From Mycolicibacterium pulveris (GTDB lineage Bacteria; Actinomycetota; Actinomycetes; Mycobacteriales; Mycobacteriaceae), in the NCBI RefSeq assembly GCF_010725725.1, contig NZ_AP022599.1, positions 1,798,001 through 1,862,000 of the forward strand: 64,000 nt of DNA, read 5' to 3'. Positions 30,242 through 38,489 of the stretch are shown here, in pieces. The notes below the pieces were generated by a model. It did no database searches. It had not been told where the DNA came from and worked only from the letters and a program-made list of their open reading frames with translations. A program made the translations under genes and the position numbers. Position 1 is the first letter of the stretch. The number at the start of each line of letters is the position of its first letter.

Positions 30242-32428
30242 TTGTCCCAGGCAGAACGTCTTGGCGCTACCGAGGCACAGCAGAGTCCGCGCTCCGAACA
30301 GAACCGGTTCCGTCCCGATATCGAGGGCTTGCGTGCCGTCGCGGTGCTGGCCGTTGTCCTCTTCCACGCTGCCCTGCCAGGGTTCGGCGGCGGATACGTC
30401 GGCGTCGACGTGTTCTTCGTCATCTCGGGCTTCTTGATCACCGGGTTGTTGTGGCGTGAGCTGAGCACGACGGGAACCGTGCGGCTTCGCAGCTTCTACG
30501 GCGCACGGGCCCGCCGCTTGCTGCCGGCCTCCGCGGCGGTCGGGGTCGTCACCATGATCGCCTCGGCAATTCTGTTGCCGCCCTTGCAGGTTCGGCCGGC
30601 ACTCAGTGACGGCATCGCCAGCGCGCTGTATGTCAGCAACTACCAGTTCGTGTTGCGAGGCGTCGACTACTTCGCCGACCGCATGTCGCCGTCGCCTTTC
30701 CTTCATTACTGGTCATTGGGTGTCGAGGAGCAGTTCTACCTCGTGTGGGCGCCGATGATCCTCGGCACGGCGTGGCTGGTCCGACTGGTACGCCGCCGCA
30801 CTGGATCAGAGGCGGCTTCCTCACGACGCCCGTATCTGGTGCTCCTCGCGCTGGTCGCGGCGGTTTCGTTCGTGCTGTCGTTTCTCACGACGTACCTGGT
30901 GCCCGCTGCAGCGTTCTATTCGTTGCCGACCCGCGCCTGGCAGCTCGCCGTGGGCGGGCTGATCGCCCTGACGGCGGGCCATTGGCGTCGCGTGAAAGCG
31001 ATACCCGCCGCGATCATGGGCTGGGCGGGGCTGGCCCTGATCCTGTTGGCCTGCACGTCGTTGAGCCCGACCACGTTGTATCCCGGTACCGCCGCCTTGC
31101 TGCCCACCCTGGGGGCCGCGCTGGTGATCGCCGCCGGCTGCGCGCGACCCGATGAGGGCTGCGGGCGCCTGCTTGGCTTGCCGTCGGTGCGCGCCATCGG
31201 CCGCATTTCCTACTCGTGGTACCTGTGGCACTGGCCGGTCCTGGTACTCGCCCCGTTCCTGCTGGGCCACCACCTCAGCCTGCCCGCCCGGTTGGCTGCT
31301 GCGCTGGTGTCCGCCGGGTTGGCGTGGCTCACCCTGCACTACCTCGAAAACCCACTACGGTTCGCTCCCAAGATCCGCACCTCACCCCGGCGCAGTCTCG
31401 GGCTGGGCGCGGCGGCCACCGTGATCGCAGTAGCCGTCGGCGTCGGCCTCCTCAGGGTGGTACCGATCCCGGTCGGCCAGGGCGTACCGGCGAAGCCGGT
31501 CACCCTCACCGCAGCCCTCGTCCCGGCAGGGTCCGACATCAGCGCGTATGACGCGGCGGTGCGGCACACCTTCGCCCAAGCACACGCGGCGGTCGCCGCC
31601 TCGACCGATCTGACGGCCGTTCCCTCGAATCTCACTCCGCCACTGGCCGAGGCGTGGGCCGACAAGGAGGCCATGTTGTTCGACGGCTGCCTGCGCGAAC
31701 CGTTCCAAAGCGGGCAGCCAGAGTGCGCGATGGGCGACACCGCCTCGACGACGACGGTGGCCCTGGTCGGAGATTCCCACGCAGCAATGTGGACCACTGC
31801 ATTTCAGCAAGTGGCCTTCGAGCGGAACTGGCGACTGGAACTACTCGCCAAGGGTGCCTGTCCATTGCTGGACTTACCGTTGACCAGTCCCTTGGGTCGG
31901 CTGGCCGACTATCTGGGTCGCTGTGGAGAGTGGCGCGCGCAGATCCTCGACCGGCTGGAAGCCGATCCCCCTCAACTGGTCGTATTGGGGCTGTGGCGCG
32001 GCTACGGGACAGAGGAGTCGCTGTCGGGGTACCGCGCATACGACACCGCCTGGACCGATGCGTTGACCCACTTGGTGCAACGTCTGCGTGCCACCGGTGC
32101 GCAGGTGCTGGTGCTGGGGCCGATCCCAAGTCCCGGCTTCGTGGTGCCGGTGTGTCTGTCCGGTTACCTCGATGACGTGCCGGCGTGCACGCCGGAGCGG
32201 TCATCGGCGGTCAACGAATCAGGGATCGCCGCGGAGGCCGCGGCCACGACCGCCGGCGACGCACAGTACGGCGACGTGACCGAGTTGTTCTGCACTACCG
32301 ACCTATGCCCGGTCATCGTGGGTAACACCCTGGTCTATTTCGACTCGACGCATACGACGCTGGAGTACGCGAGGCTGCTCGCCCCGGCCGTCGGCGCACT
32401 CGCCGACCGGGCGCTCGCCGATGACTAG
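30242..32428 (+). CDS. AcylT3-SGNH O-acyltransferase (OafA-like), copy 1
   Basis: A 728-residue integral membrane protein. An N-terminal acyltransferase-3 domain of about ten helices carries the catalytic-type LFHAALPGFGGGYVGVDVFF near residue 40. It is followed by a periplasmic SGNH domain with GDSHAAMW near 510 and DSTHTTLEY near 702. Such proteins move acyl groups across the membrane onto sugars. The start is taken as TTG 30242 with AGGCAGG upstream, as no in-frame ATG or GTG fits; the paralog at 45194 also uses TTG. It probably acetylates or acylates a sugar of the glycolipid. Confidence 0.9.
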   Translation: MSQAERLGATEAQQSPRSEQNRFRPDIEGLRAVAVLAVVLFHAALPGFGGGYVGVDVFFVISGFLITGLLWRELSTTGTVRLRSFYGARARRLLPASAAVGVVTMIASAILLPPLQVRPALSDGIASALYVSNYQFVLRGVDYFADRMSPSPFLHYWSLGVEEQFYLVWAPMILGTAWLVRLVRRRTGSEAASSRRPYLVLLALVAAVSFVLSFLTTYLVPAAAFYSLPTRAWQLAVGGLIALTAGHWRRVKAIPAAIMGWAGLALILLACTSLSPTTLYPGTAALLPTLGAALVIAAGCARPDEGCGRLLGLPSVRAIGRISYSWYLWHWPVLVLAPFLLGHHLSLPARLAAALVSAGLAWLTLHYLENPLRFAPKIRTSPRRSLGLGAAATVIAVAVGVGLLRVVPIPVGQGVPAKPVTLTAALVPAGSDISAYDAAVRHTFAQAHAAVAASTDLTAVPSNLTPPLAEAWADKEAMLFDGCLREPFQSGQPECAMGDTASTTTVALVGDSHAAMWTTAFQQVAFERNWRLELLAKGACPLLDLPLTSPLGRLADYLGRCGEWRAQILDRLEADPPQLVVLGLWRGYGTEESLSGYRAYDTAWTDALTHLVQRLRATGAQVLVLGPIPSPGFVVPVCLSGYLDDVPACTPERSSAVNESGIAAEAAATTAGDAQYGDVTELFCTTDLCPVIVGNTLVYFDSTHTTLEYARLLAPAVGALADRALADD

Positions 32429-32465
32429 TTAGATCCCCGAAATGAACGCCTGGTGCGCGCCCGAA

Positions 32466-32499
32466 TGCAAGAATGCTTCGACGAAATTGACGTACCCGT
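32466..32499 (+). repeat. Direct repeat, right copy, upstream of the epimerase gene
   Basis: The partner of 30188-30221 (29 of 34 bases identical). It lies between the acyltransferase stop and the epimerase start. Confidence 0.7.
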
Positions 32500-32501
32500 T
32501 T
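32488..32501. promoter_or_regulatory. Recurring palindromic element, site 5
   Basis: TGACGTACCCGTTT; the left arm is intact and the right arm weak. It lies 75 nt upstream of the epimerase ATG. Confidence 0.4.
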
Positions 32502-32575
32502 ATACCCGAGTGGGTGCTCGTACCGCACCCAGCGCCTTTCGCGCTGGTCACGGTTTCATGACCAGGAGTCTCGAC

Positions 32576-33652
32576 ATGCCGAAGTCTGTCCTCATCACCG
32601 GCGGGGCCGGGTTCATCGGGTCAGCGCTCGCGCGCCGTCTCGTCGAGGACGGTTACGACGTCGGCGTCCTGGACGTTCTGCATCCTCAGGTGCACGGCGC
32701 GCACGCCACTCTCGACCTGCCGGCATCGGTGCGGTTCTTCAGCGGCGATGTCACCCATGCGCCCGACTGCGATGTCGTGCTGCGGCTGTTCAAACCTGCA
32801 CAGGTCGTGCATCTGGCGGCCGAGACCGGCACGGCGCAGTCCCTGTCGGAGGCCAGCCGACACGGCTCGGTCAACGTGGTCGGCACCACCCAGTTGCTCG
32901 ACGCGTTGAGCCGCTGCGGGTACGTACCCGACCAACTGGTACTGGCATCGTCACGGGCCGTCTACGGAGAAGGGGCCTGGCAAGCGGGCTCCCACATCTT
33001 CTATCCGCCGCCGCGCAGCCACGCCCAGCTCGCCGCAGGCAGCTGGGATCCCCCGAGCCCATCGGGCGAGCCCGCCGCGCCACTGGCGAGCAGCGCCGGT
33101 CGAACCGAGCCTCGGCCCACCAACATCTACGCCGCGACCAAGCTGGCCCAGGAGCACATCATGGCCGCCTGGGCGGCAGCCCACGACACCCGGCTCAGCG
33201 TGTTGCGCCTGCAGAACGTCTACGGCCCCGGCCAATCGCTGACGAACTCCTACACCGGAATAGTGGCGCTGTTCGCGCGTCTGGCACGCCAGCAGCAGAT
33301 CTTGGAGGTCTACGAAGACGGCCGCATCGTGCGCGATTTCGTGTACATCGACGACGTGGTCGAGGCGCTGTTCTCGGCGATCGAGGAGCCCGCGGGCCAA
33401 GCACGCTGCGTCGACATCGGTTCGGGTGTTCCCACCACCATCCACGAACTCGCCCGACAACTGGCATCGATCTGCGACGCACCGGAGCCGGTCGTCGTAC
33501 CGAAGTTCCGCGACGGTGACGTTCGCGCCGCCCGCTGCGACACCGAGCAGGCGATGAAGGAACTCAACTGGCGCCCGAAATGGTCGCTCGACGAGGGGAC
33601 GCGGGCGCTGCTGGACTGGATCGGCACACTTGTCCCGAACGGACACCGCTAA
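32576..33652 (+). CDS. NAD(P)-dependent sugar epimerase/dehydratase (extended SDR)
   Basis: A 358-residue extended short-chain dehydrogenase. It has TGGAGFIGS at the N-terminus (cofactor binding), ASSRAVYGEG and YAATKLAQEH near residue 185 (Tyr and Lys of the catalytic pair), and the VYGPGQ and FVYIDDVVEA signatures of nucleotide-sugar epimerases. The start ATG 32576 has AGGAGT upstream. It begins an apparent operon with drrABC. In GPL loci such an enzyme helps make the deoxy sugar of the core (for example 6-deoxytalose from the rhamnose pathway); the exact reaction here is not determined. Confidence 0.85.
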   Translation: MPKSVLITGGAGFIGSALARRLVEDGYDVGVLDVLHPQVHGAHATLDLPASVRFFSGDVTHAPDCDVVLRLFKPAQVVHLAAETGTAQSLSEASRHGSVNVVGTTQLLDALSRCGYVPDQLVLASSRAVYGEGAWQAGSHIFYPPPRSHAQLAAGSWDPPSPSGEPAAPLASSAGRTEPRPTNIYAATKLAQEHIMAAWAAAHDTRLSVLRLQNVYGPGQSLTNSYTGIVALFARLARQQQILEVYEDGRIVRDFVYIDDVVEALFSAIEEPAGQARCVDIGSGVPTTIHELARQLASICDAPEPVVVPKFRDGDVRAARCDTEQAMKELNWRPKWSLDEGTRALLDWIGTLVPNGHR

Positions 33653-33669
33653 CGCTATGGTCAATATCC

Positions 33670-34599
33670 GTGATCGAGCTTGACGGCATAGCCAAGACGT
33701 TCGACGGGACGATACTCGCCCTGCAGGACGTCAGCTTTTCCGTTGCCGCAGGGTCGGTGTGCGCACTGCTCGGCCACAACGGCGCGGGCAAGACGACCAC
33801 GATCAACATCCTGTCCACCTTGATGCGACCCACCTACGGCAAAGCCGTCGTCGCAGGGCACGACGTCGTCAAGGACCCCGCAGGGGTACGCGCATCGATC
33901 GCGACGACGGGCCAGGTCGCCGCCATCGACTGGCAGCTGAGCGGGCGGGAGAACCTGGTGATGTTCAGCCGGTTGCGTGGCATGCGCCGCAAGGCGGCGT
34001 ACGCGCGAGCCGACGCCTTGATCGAACAATTCGATCTGGTCGATGCCGCCGACCGGAACGTGGTCACCTATTCCGGTGGCATGCGGCGCCGCATCGACAT
34101 CGCCGCCGCCCTCGTGGTTCCGCCGAAAGTGCTCTTCCTCGACGAGCCGACGACCGGCCTGGACCCGCGTAGCCGCCGCGGCGTGTGGGACCTGGTGTCG
34201 TCGCTGGCCGCCGAGGGGGTGACGGTGCTGCTCACCACCCAGTATCTCGAGGAAGCCGACGTACTCAGCGATTCGATCGTCGTCATCGACCACGGTCGGG
34301 TCATCGCGACCGGAACCGCCGAGGACCTCAAGAGCCGCGTCGGTATCAGCTACTGCACGGTCAGCCCCGTCAACCCCGCCGACCTGACCAAAGTCCTCGC
34401 CGCGGTGGCAGACCTCGAGGATGCCCAGGCCGACGAGGAGGCCAATACCGTTACAGTGTTGGCGCCCAACGGGATCGGTACGCTCAGCGAGGTGTTCCGT
34501 CGAGTCGACCAGCTTGACGTCGAGCTCGCCGACATCTCACTGCGGAAGCCGTCCCTGGATGAGGTATTCCTACATCTCACAGGCAGTATGACCGCGTGA
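33670..34599 (+). CDS. drrA: DrrA-like ABC exporter ATPase
   Basis: A 309-residue ATP-binding subunit. It has Walker A GHNGAGKTT, signature YSGGMRRR, Walker B VLFLDEPTTGLDPRSRR, and a C-terminal domain after the H-loop (TTQYLEEAD). GTG 33670, 18 nt after the epimerase stop, is the only suitable start. The stop overlaps the drrB GTG. DrrABC systems export lipids such as PDIM in M. tuberculosis and also occur in M. avium GPL clusters; export of the product of this locus is the likely role. Confidence 0.9.
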   Translation: MIELDGIAKTFDGTILALQDVSFSVAAGSVCALLGHNGAGKTTTINILSTLMRPTYGKAVVAGHDVVKDPAGVRASIATTGQVAAIDWQLSGRENLVMFSRLRGMRRKAAYARADALIEQFDLVDAADRNVVTYSGGMRRRIDIAAALVVPPKVLFLDEPTTGLDPRSRRGVWDLVSSLAAEGVTVLLTTQYLEEADVLSDSIVVIDHGRVIATGTAEDLKSRVGISYCTVSPVNPADLTKVLAAVADLEDAQADEEANTVTVLAPNGIGTLSEVFRRVDQLDVELADISLRKPSLDEVFLHLTGSMTA

Positions 34600-35351
34600 C
34601 CGCTGTTGCCGTGCTCACCGAACGCATGGTGCGGGAGACACTGCGCAGCGATCTGCCGTTCGCGGTGTTGGCGCCCGCAGGCATCTTCGTCGTGTTCAAT
34701 CTCGCGCTGCGCAACGTGATCGACACCGGTGGGATCGGCTACCCCCAGTACCTGTTGCCCGTCATCATCGTCCAGGTGACGCTGCTCGGTGCGCTGACAA
34801 CCGTCGACCGTGCTGCCCGAGACCACCAGTCCGAACTGGGTCTTCGGTTCCGCACCATGCCCCTCTCCACGCTGACGCCGCTAACCGCCCGCATGCTGTA
34901 CTGCCTTATCCGCGGCACGATCGCCCTCGTCGTCACGATCGGCATCGGATATGCCTTCGGTTTTCGAATGCTCGGCGGCCCAGGCCATCTCGTGGCCTTC
35001 ACGATTTTTGTGCTGGCGTTGACGCTGGCGCTGTCGCTTGCCGCGGATGCGACCGGGGTGAGCATCTCGGGCGCTGCGATCGGCAGGTCCGGGGGGGCCA
35101 GCCAGGTCCTCCTCGTTCCGCAGATGATGCTCATCATGTTGTCGACGGGGATGGCGCCCGTCGATTCGTTTCCCGAGTGGCTGCACGGGTTCGTTCGATA
35201 CCAACCGGTCTCGCAGGTCACCGACGCCTTGCGGGGACTAGCCGCGGGACAGGTGCCGATGGGCAGCGTGATGAGCAGCGTGGCATGGTGCCTCGGCATG
35301 CTTCTGGTCTTCGGGGTGATCGCGGTGCGAATGCAGAGGCGGACGCTATGA
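34596..35351 (+). CDS. drrB: DrrB-like ABC-2 membrane subunit
   Basis: A 251-residue permease with six hydrophobic segments, an ABC-2 type fold and a conserved C-terminal RYQPVSQVTDALRGL stretch. The GTG start overlaps the drrA stop and its TGA overlaps the drrC ATG, so the three are translationally coupled. It probably forms the export channel with DrrC. Confidence 0.88.
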   Translation: MTAVAVLTERMVRETLRSDLPFAVLAPAGIFVVFNLALRNVIDTGGIGYPQYLLPVIIVQVTLLGALTTVDRAARDHQSELGLRFRTMPLSTLTPLTARMLYCLIRGTIALVVTIGIGYAFGFRMLGGPGHLVAFTIFVLALTLALSLAADATGVSISGAAIGRSGGASQVLLVPQMMLIMLSTGMAPVDSFPEWLHGFVRYQPVSQVTDALRGLAAGQVPMGSVMSSVAWCLGMLLVFGVIAVRMQRRTL

Positions 35352-36148
35352 CCACGGCGACACCCTTGCGAAGCTCGCTGCTCTCCGAAAGCCTGATTTT
35401 CGCGGGACAGCAATTCACCCATTGGCGGCGCGATCCGCTGGTGCCGATCCAAGCGCTGGTGTTTCCGACCTTCCTGCTGATCACCTATTACTTGCTGATC
35501 GGCAAGTCGGTCATGAGAATCACCGGGACGGACAGCCTTTACGGTTTGGTGCCCACCTGTGCGATCGCGGGGGCCTTCTCCGGGGCGATCGCGGTCGGGC
35601 TCACCCTCTCGTTCGAACGGGACATCGGCATGCTCAGCAGGTTGTGGGTGCTGCCCGTGAACCGCGCCAGCGCCCTGACCGGTCGACTCATCGCGGAAGC
35701 CGCGCGGACATTGGTGAGTACTGCCTTGATCACGGCGGTCGGTATCGGGTTGGGGCTTCGTTTCGAGGGCGGCCCGTTGGCCCTGCTCCTCTACCTGCTG
35801 GTGCCGGTGATGGTGGTGCTGGTCTTCGCGATGGCGGTGATCGCAGTCGCGGTACGCGCCAAGGACGGCACCGTGCTTATTTGGCTGGGTCTGCCCGCGA
35901 TCACCGCGGTGTTCGCCAGCTCGGGCTCACCGCCCGTTGAATCGCTGCCCTCGTGGATGTGGCCGCTCATCCGATTCCAACCGATGGATCCGATCGTCGA
36001 GTCGATGCGGACACTTGCTCAAGGCGGCATTCCGTGGTGGCCCCTGCTGTGGGGCGTGGTCTGGACCGTCGGCCTCGGCGCGGTGATCGGGCCGCTGACC
36101 GTCCGCAACTACCGGATAGCCGCCGAGTCGGGCGGGGTCCGCGGTTGA
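35348..36148 (+). CDS. drrC: DrrC-like ABC-2 membrane subunit
   Basis: A 266-residue ABC-2 permease starting at ATG 35348, overlapping the drrB stop as ATGA. It has six hydrophobic segments, a WRRDPLVP entry and an IRFQPMDPIVESMRTL loop typical of DrrB/C. The stop lies one base away from the convergent glycosyltransferase stop, leaving no space for a separate terminator. Confidence 0.88.
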   Translation: MTTATPLRSSLLSESLIFAGQQFTHWRRDPLVPIQALVFPTFLLITYYLLIGKSVMRITGTDSLYGLVPTCAIAGAFSGAIAVGLTLSFERDIGMLSRLWVLPVNRASALTGRLIAEAARTLVSTALITAVGIGLGLRFEGGPLALLLYLLVPVMVVLVFAMAVIAVAVRAKDGTVLIWLGLPAITAVFASSGSPPVESLPSWMWPLIRFQPMDPIVESMRTLAQGGIPWWPLLWGVVWTVGLGAVIGPLTVRNYRIAAESGGVRG

Positions 36149-36149
36149 T

Positions 36150-37430
36150 TCAGCCGCGACGCGAGAGAGCGAAGCGCTCCGCCAGGTCGGCCGCCGCGGC
36201 GACGCTTTCGCCAGGTTTGGTCATCTTGGCCGCGAGCTGTTGGGCACGTGCGACGCAATCGGGGGCGAGGATGGTCCGGAGGTCTGCGACCAGAGTCTCC
36301 TCGGTGGTGGCCGAAAAGCGCCGCCCGGTGCCCACTTTCAGTTTCTTGAGTTGAGCTGCCCAGCAGGCTTGATCGGGCAGCATCCAGAGGATCATCGTCG
36401 GTCGCCCTGAGCGCAGCCCCGCGTTGGTGGTGCCCGAGCCACCGTGGTGAACGATCGCGCGGCACGCCGGAAAGATTTCCGCGTAGTTCACCGCGCCCAC
36501 GATCTTGACGTGCTCGTACCGCGGGACGCTGCCGAAATCCGTCCAGCCCGCACCGATCACCGCCCGCTCGCCGAGCTGGGCGCAGGCGCCCGCGATCATC
36601 GCGATCGTGTCGGCCGCGGCAGAATCGAGCGGCATGCTGCCGAAGCCGAAGAAGATCGGCGGAGACCCTTGGGCGATCCATGACGCGATCTCGGCGTCGT
36701 CATCGGCAGGAAGCTGCATCGTCAGCGCTCCGACGAACGGCCGTTTGGGGATCTGCTGGTCATTCCAAGCGGCCCATTCGTCCGCGAGCCCGGGGTAACA
36801 CACCGCGTCGTAGGCCTGAATTTCCATCGCATCCAGTGCGGCGATTCGCTTCGTCCAGTGACCGGTCGTCTTCGGCAAGCCGAGTGCCATGCGCTCGGCG
36901 TCGTCGTCGGCCTTGTGTCCGCGCCAAGTCAGCCATTCGGTCGCCGCCATTGTCGCGCGGCCCAGACGCGCCGGCAGAAACGGCACGAGAGAACCGTTGG
37001 TGCGAAGCGGGAAATGCTGCAGTGTGGCCAACGCCGTACCGCAACACTCGGCCACGTTGGACGCCACTTCCTCATAGTTCATCCCGGACAGCAGAAGATC
37101 GGCGCCCGTGGACAGCGTCAGCAGTGTCTCTCGAACCTGGTCTCGGCACTGGCTGAGGGGGCTCGCGAAATCGTTGAGCAACCTGTTCAGTTCCCGCAGT
37201 TGCCAGGGTTTGCTGAAGAACAGGTTCCAATAGTGATGGTGCGGCTCGATCACCGCGGCCAGCGGCGGTCCGAATGGGACCGCCTCGGCACCCGCGGATT
37301 CGGCGAAACCGACCAGCTCGGGCCCGACGACCAGGTGGACGGCGTGCCCGCGGCGCACGAGTTCGCGGGCAAGCGCGGCGTAAGGTTCAACTTCGCCGCG
37401 AGTCCCCCAGTTCGCCAACACGAACTTCAT
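36150..37430 (-). CDS. GPL-type glycosyltransferase (GT1/GT28 fold)
   Basis: A 426-residue Gtf paralog with N-terminus MKFVLANWGTRGEVEP, donor site VHHGGSGTTNAG near residue 328, and the intact LPDQACWAAQLKKLKVG segment. The ATG at 37430 shares one base with the stop of the upstream epimerase/decarboxylase gene (TGATG), which argues that this enzyme uses, or acts with, the sugar made by that pair. The donor cannot be assigned from sequence alone. Confidence 0.9.
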   Translation of the reverse strand: MKFVLANWGTRGEVEPYAALARELVRRGHAVHLVVGPELVGFAESAGAEAVPFGPPLAAVIEPHHHYWNLFFSKPWQLRELNRLLNDFASPLSQCRDQVRETLLTLSTGADLLLSGMNYEEVASNVAECCGTALATLQHFPLRTNGSLVPFLPARLGRATMAATEWLTWRGHKADDDAERMALGLPKTTGHWTKRIAALDAMEIQAYDAVCYPGLADEWAAWNDQQIPKRPFVGALTMQLPADDDAEIASWIAQGSPPIFFGFGSMPLDSAAADTIAMIAGACAQLGERAVIGAGWTDFGSVPRYEHVKIVGAVNYAEIFPACRAIVHHGGSGTTNAGLRSGRPTMILWMLPDQACWAAQLKKLKVGTGRRFSATTEETLVADLRTILAPDCVARAQQLAAKMTKPGESVAAAADLAERFALSRRG

Positions 37431-38440
37431 CAGGTGCGCTGACCCTGCCGGTCCCCGGCCTCCTCGAGGTACCACGGGTTGGCCCGTGCCCATTCGATGG
37501 TGCGGCGCAGCCCCTCTTCCAGGTCGACTTGCAGGCGCCACCCCAGCACGCGCTGCGCCTTGGTCGAGTCAGGCACGCGACGGGGGATGTCCTCATAGCG
37601 ATCCCCGTAGCTCACGGCGGTGTCGAAGGCCTCGGTGCTCGACACCGAGTCGACCTTTGCGATCTTGATGGCCAGGTCGACCGCGTCACGCATGGTCGTT
37701 TCGGTCATGCTGCCGATGTTGAACGCCTCACCGATGCCCGCATCGCTGTCCGCGGCGAGCAGGGTGCCTGCCACCGCGTCATCGACATAGGTGAAGCATC
37801 GGGTCTGGTTTCCGCTGTCATACAGCAGCGGCTCACGACCGTTGAGAATGCGGTGAATGCTCTTGGAGATCACGAAGATCGGGTTCTGCCGCGGCCCGTA
37901 TACGTTGAAGAAGCGCACCACCGTGACCGGCAACCCATAGGCGTCGTGCATCGCGAAGACCATGTGCTCGGCCATGGCCTTGCTGGTGCTGTAGCTCCAG
38001 CGCGCGGTCCTCGTCGAACCGACAACGCGGTCGTCATCCTCGGACCACGGTGTGTTCGGGTTCTTGCCGTACACCTCCGACGTGCTGGTGAACACGACGC
38101 GGGCCCCGTGCCGGTGGCTCAACTCCAACACGTTGCGGGTGCCGATCACGCTGACGTCGACGACCCGCAGCGGATCCTCGACATACTTGTTGACACCGAC
38201 GACCGAGGCCAGATGGAACACCTTGTCGACGTCGGGGGTGATGGCCGCTTCCAGGGCGGTTCGGTCGGTGACGTCGCCCTGTACGAATCGGAAATTGGGG
38301 TGCCGGTCGAAGTCGATACTGGTGTCGCGGGTGTTCCTGGCGAAGTCGAAGACCGTGACCGTGTCACCGCGGTTCAGCAACGCGGTGACCAGGTGTGACC
38401 CGACGAAGCCGTAGCCTCCTGTCACCACGACATTGGACAT
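37430..38440 (-). CDS. UDP-glucuronate decarboxylase/epimerase-like SDR
   Basis: A 336-residue extended SDR with TGGYGFVGS at the N-terminus, TSTSEVYGKN, and YSTSKAMAEH (catalytic Tyr/Lys near residue 150), then RFFNVYGPRQ. It sits directly after a UDP-sugar 6-dehydrogenase gene and before a glycosyltransferase on the same strand. The pairing suggests UDP-glucose to UDP-glucuronate and then UDP-xylose, or a 4-epimerised uronate. Distinguishing decarboxylase from epimerase would need alignment of the Arg and Glu that bind the uronate. Confidence 0.8.
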   Translation of the reverse strand: MSNVVVTGGYGFVGSHLVTALLNRGDTVTVFDFARNTRDTSIDFDRHPNFRFVQGDVTDRTALEAAITPDVDKVFHLASVVGVNKYVEDPLRVVDVSVIGTRNVLELSHRHGARVVFTSTSEVYGKNPNTPWSEDDDRVVGSTRTARWSYSTSKAMAEHMVFAMHDAYGLPVTVVRFFNVYGPRQNPIFVISKSIHRILNGREPLLYDSGNQTRCFTYVDDAVAGTLLAADSDAGIGEAFNIGSMTETTMRDAVDLAIKIAKVDSVSSTEAFDTAVSYGDRYEDIPRRVPDSTKAQRVLGWRLQVDLEEGLRRTIEWARANPWYLEEAGDRQGQRT

Positions 38441-38489
38441 GGTCTGCTCTCTCTGTTCGCTGCAGGTGCGGACGCCGCTCGTCGGCCGA

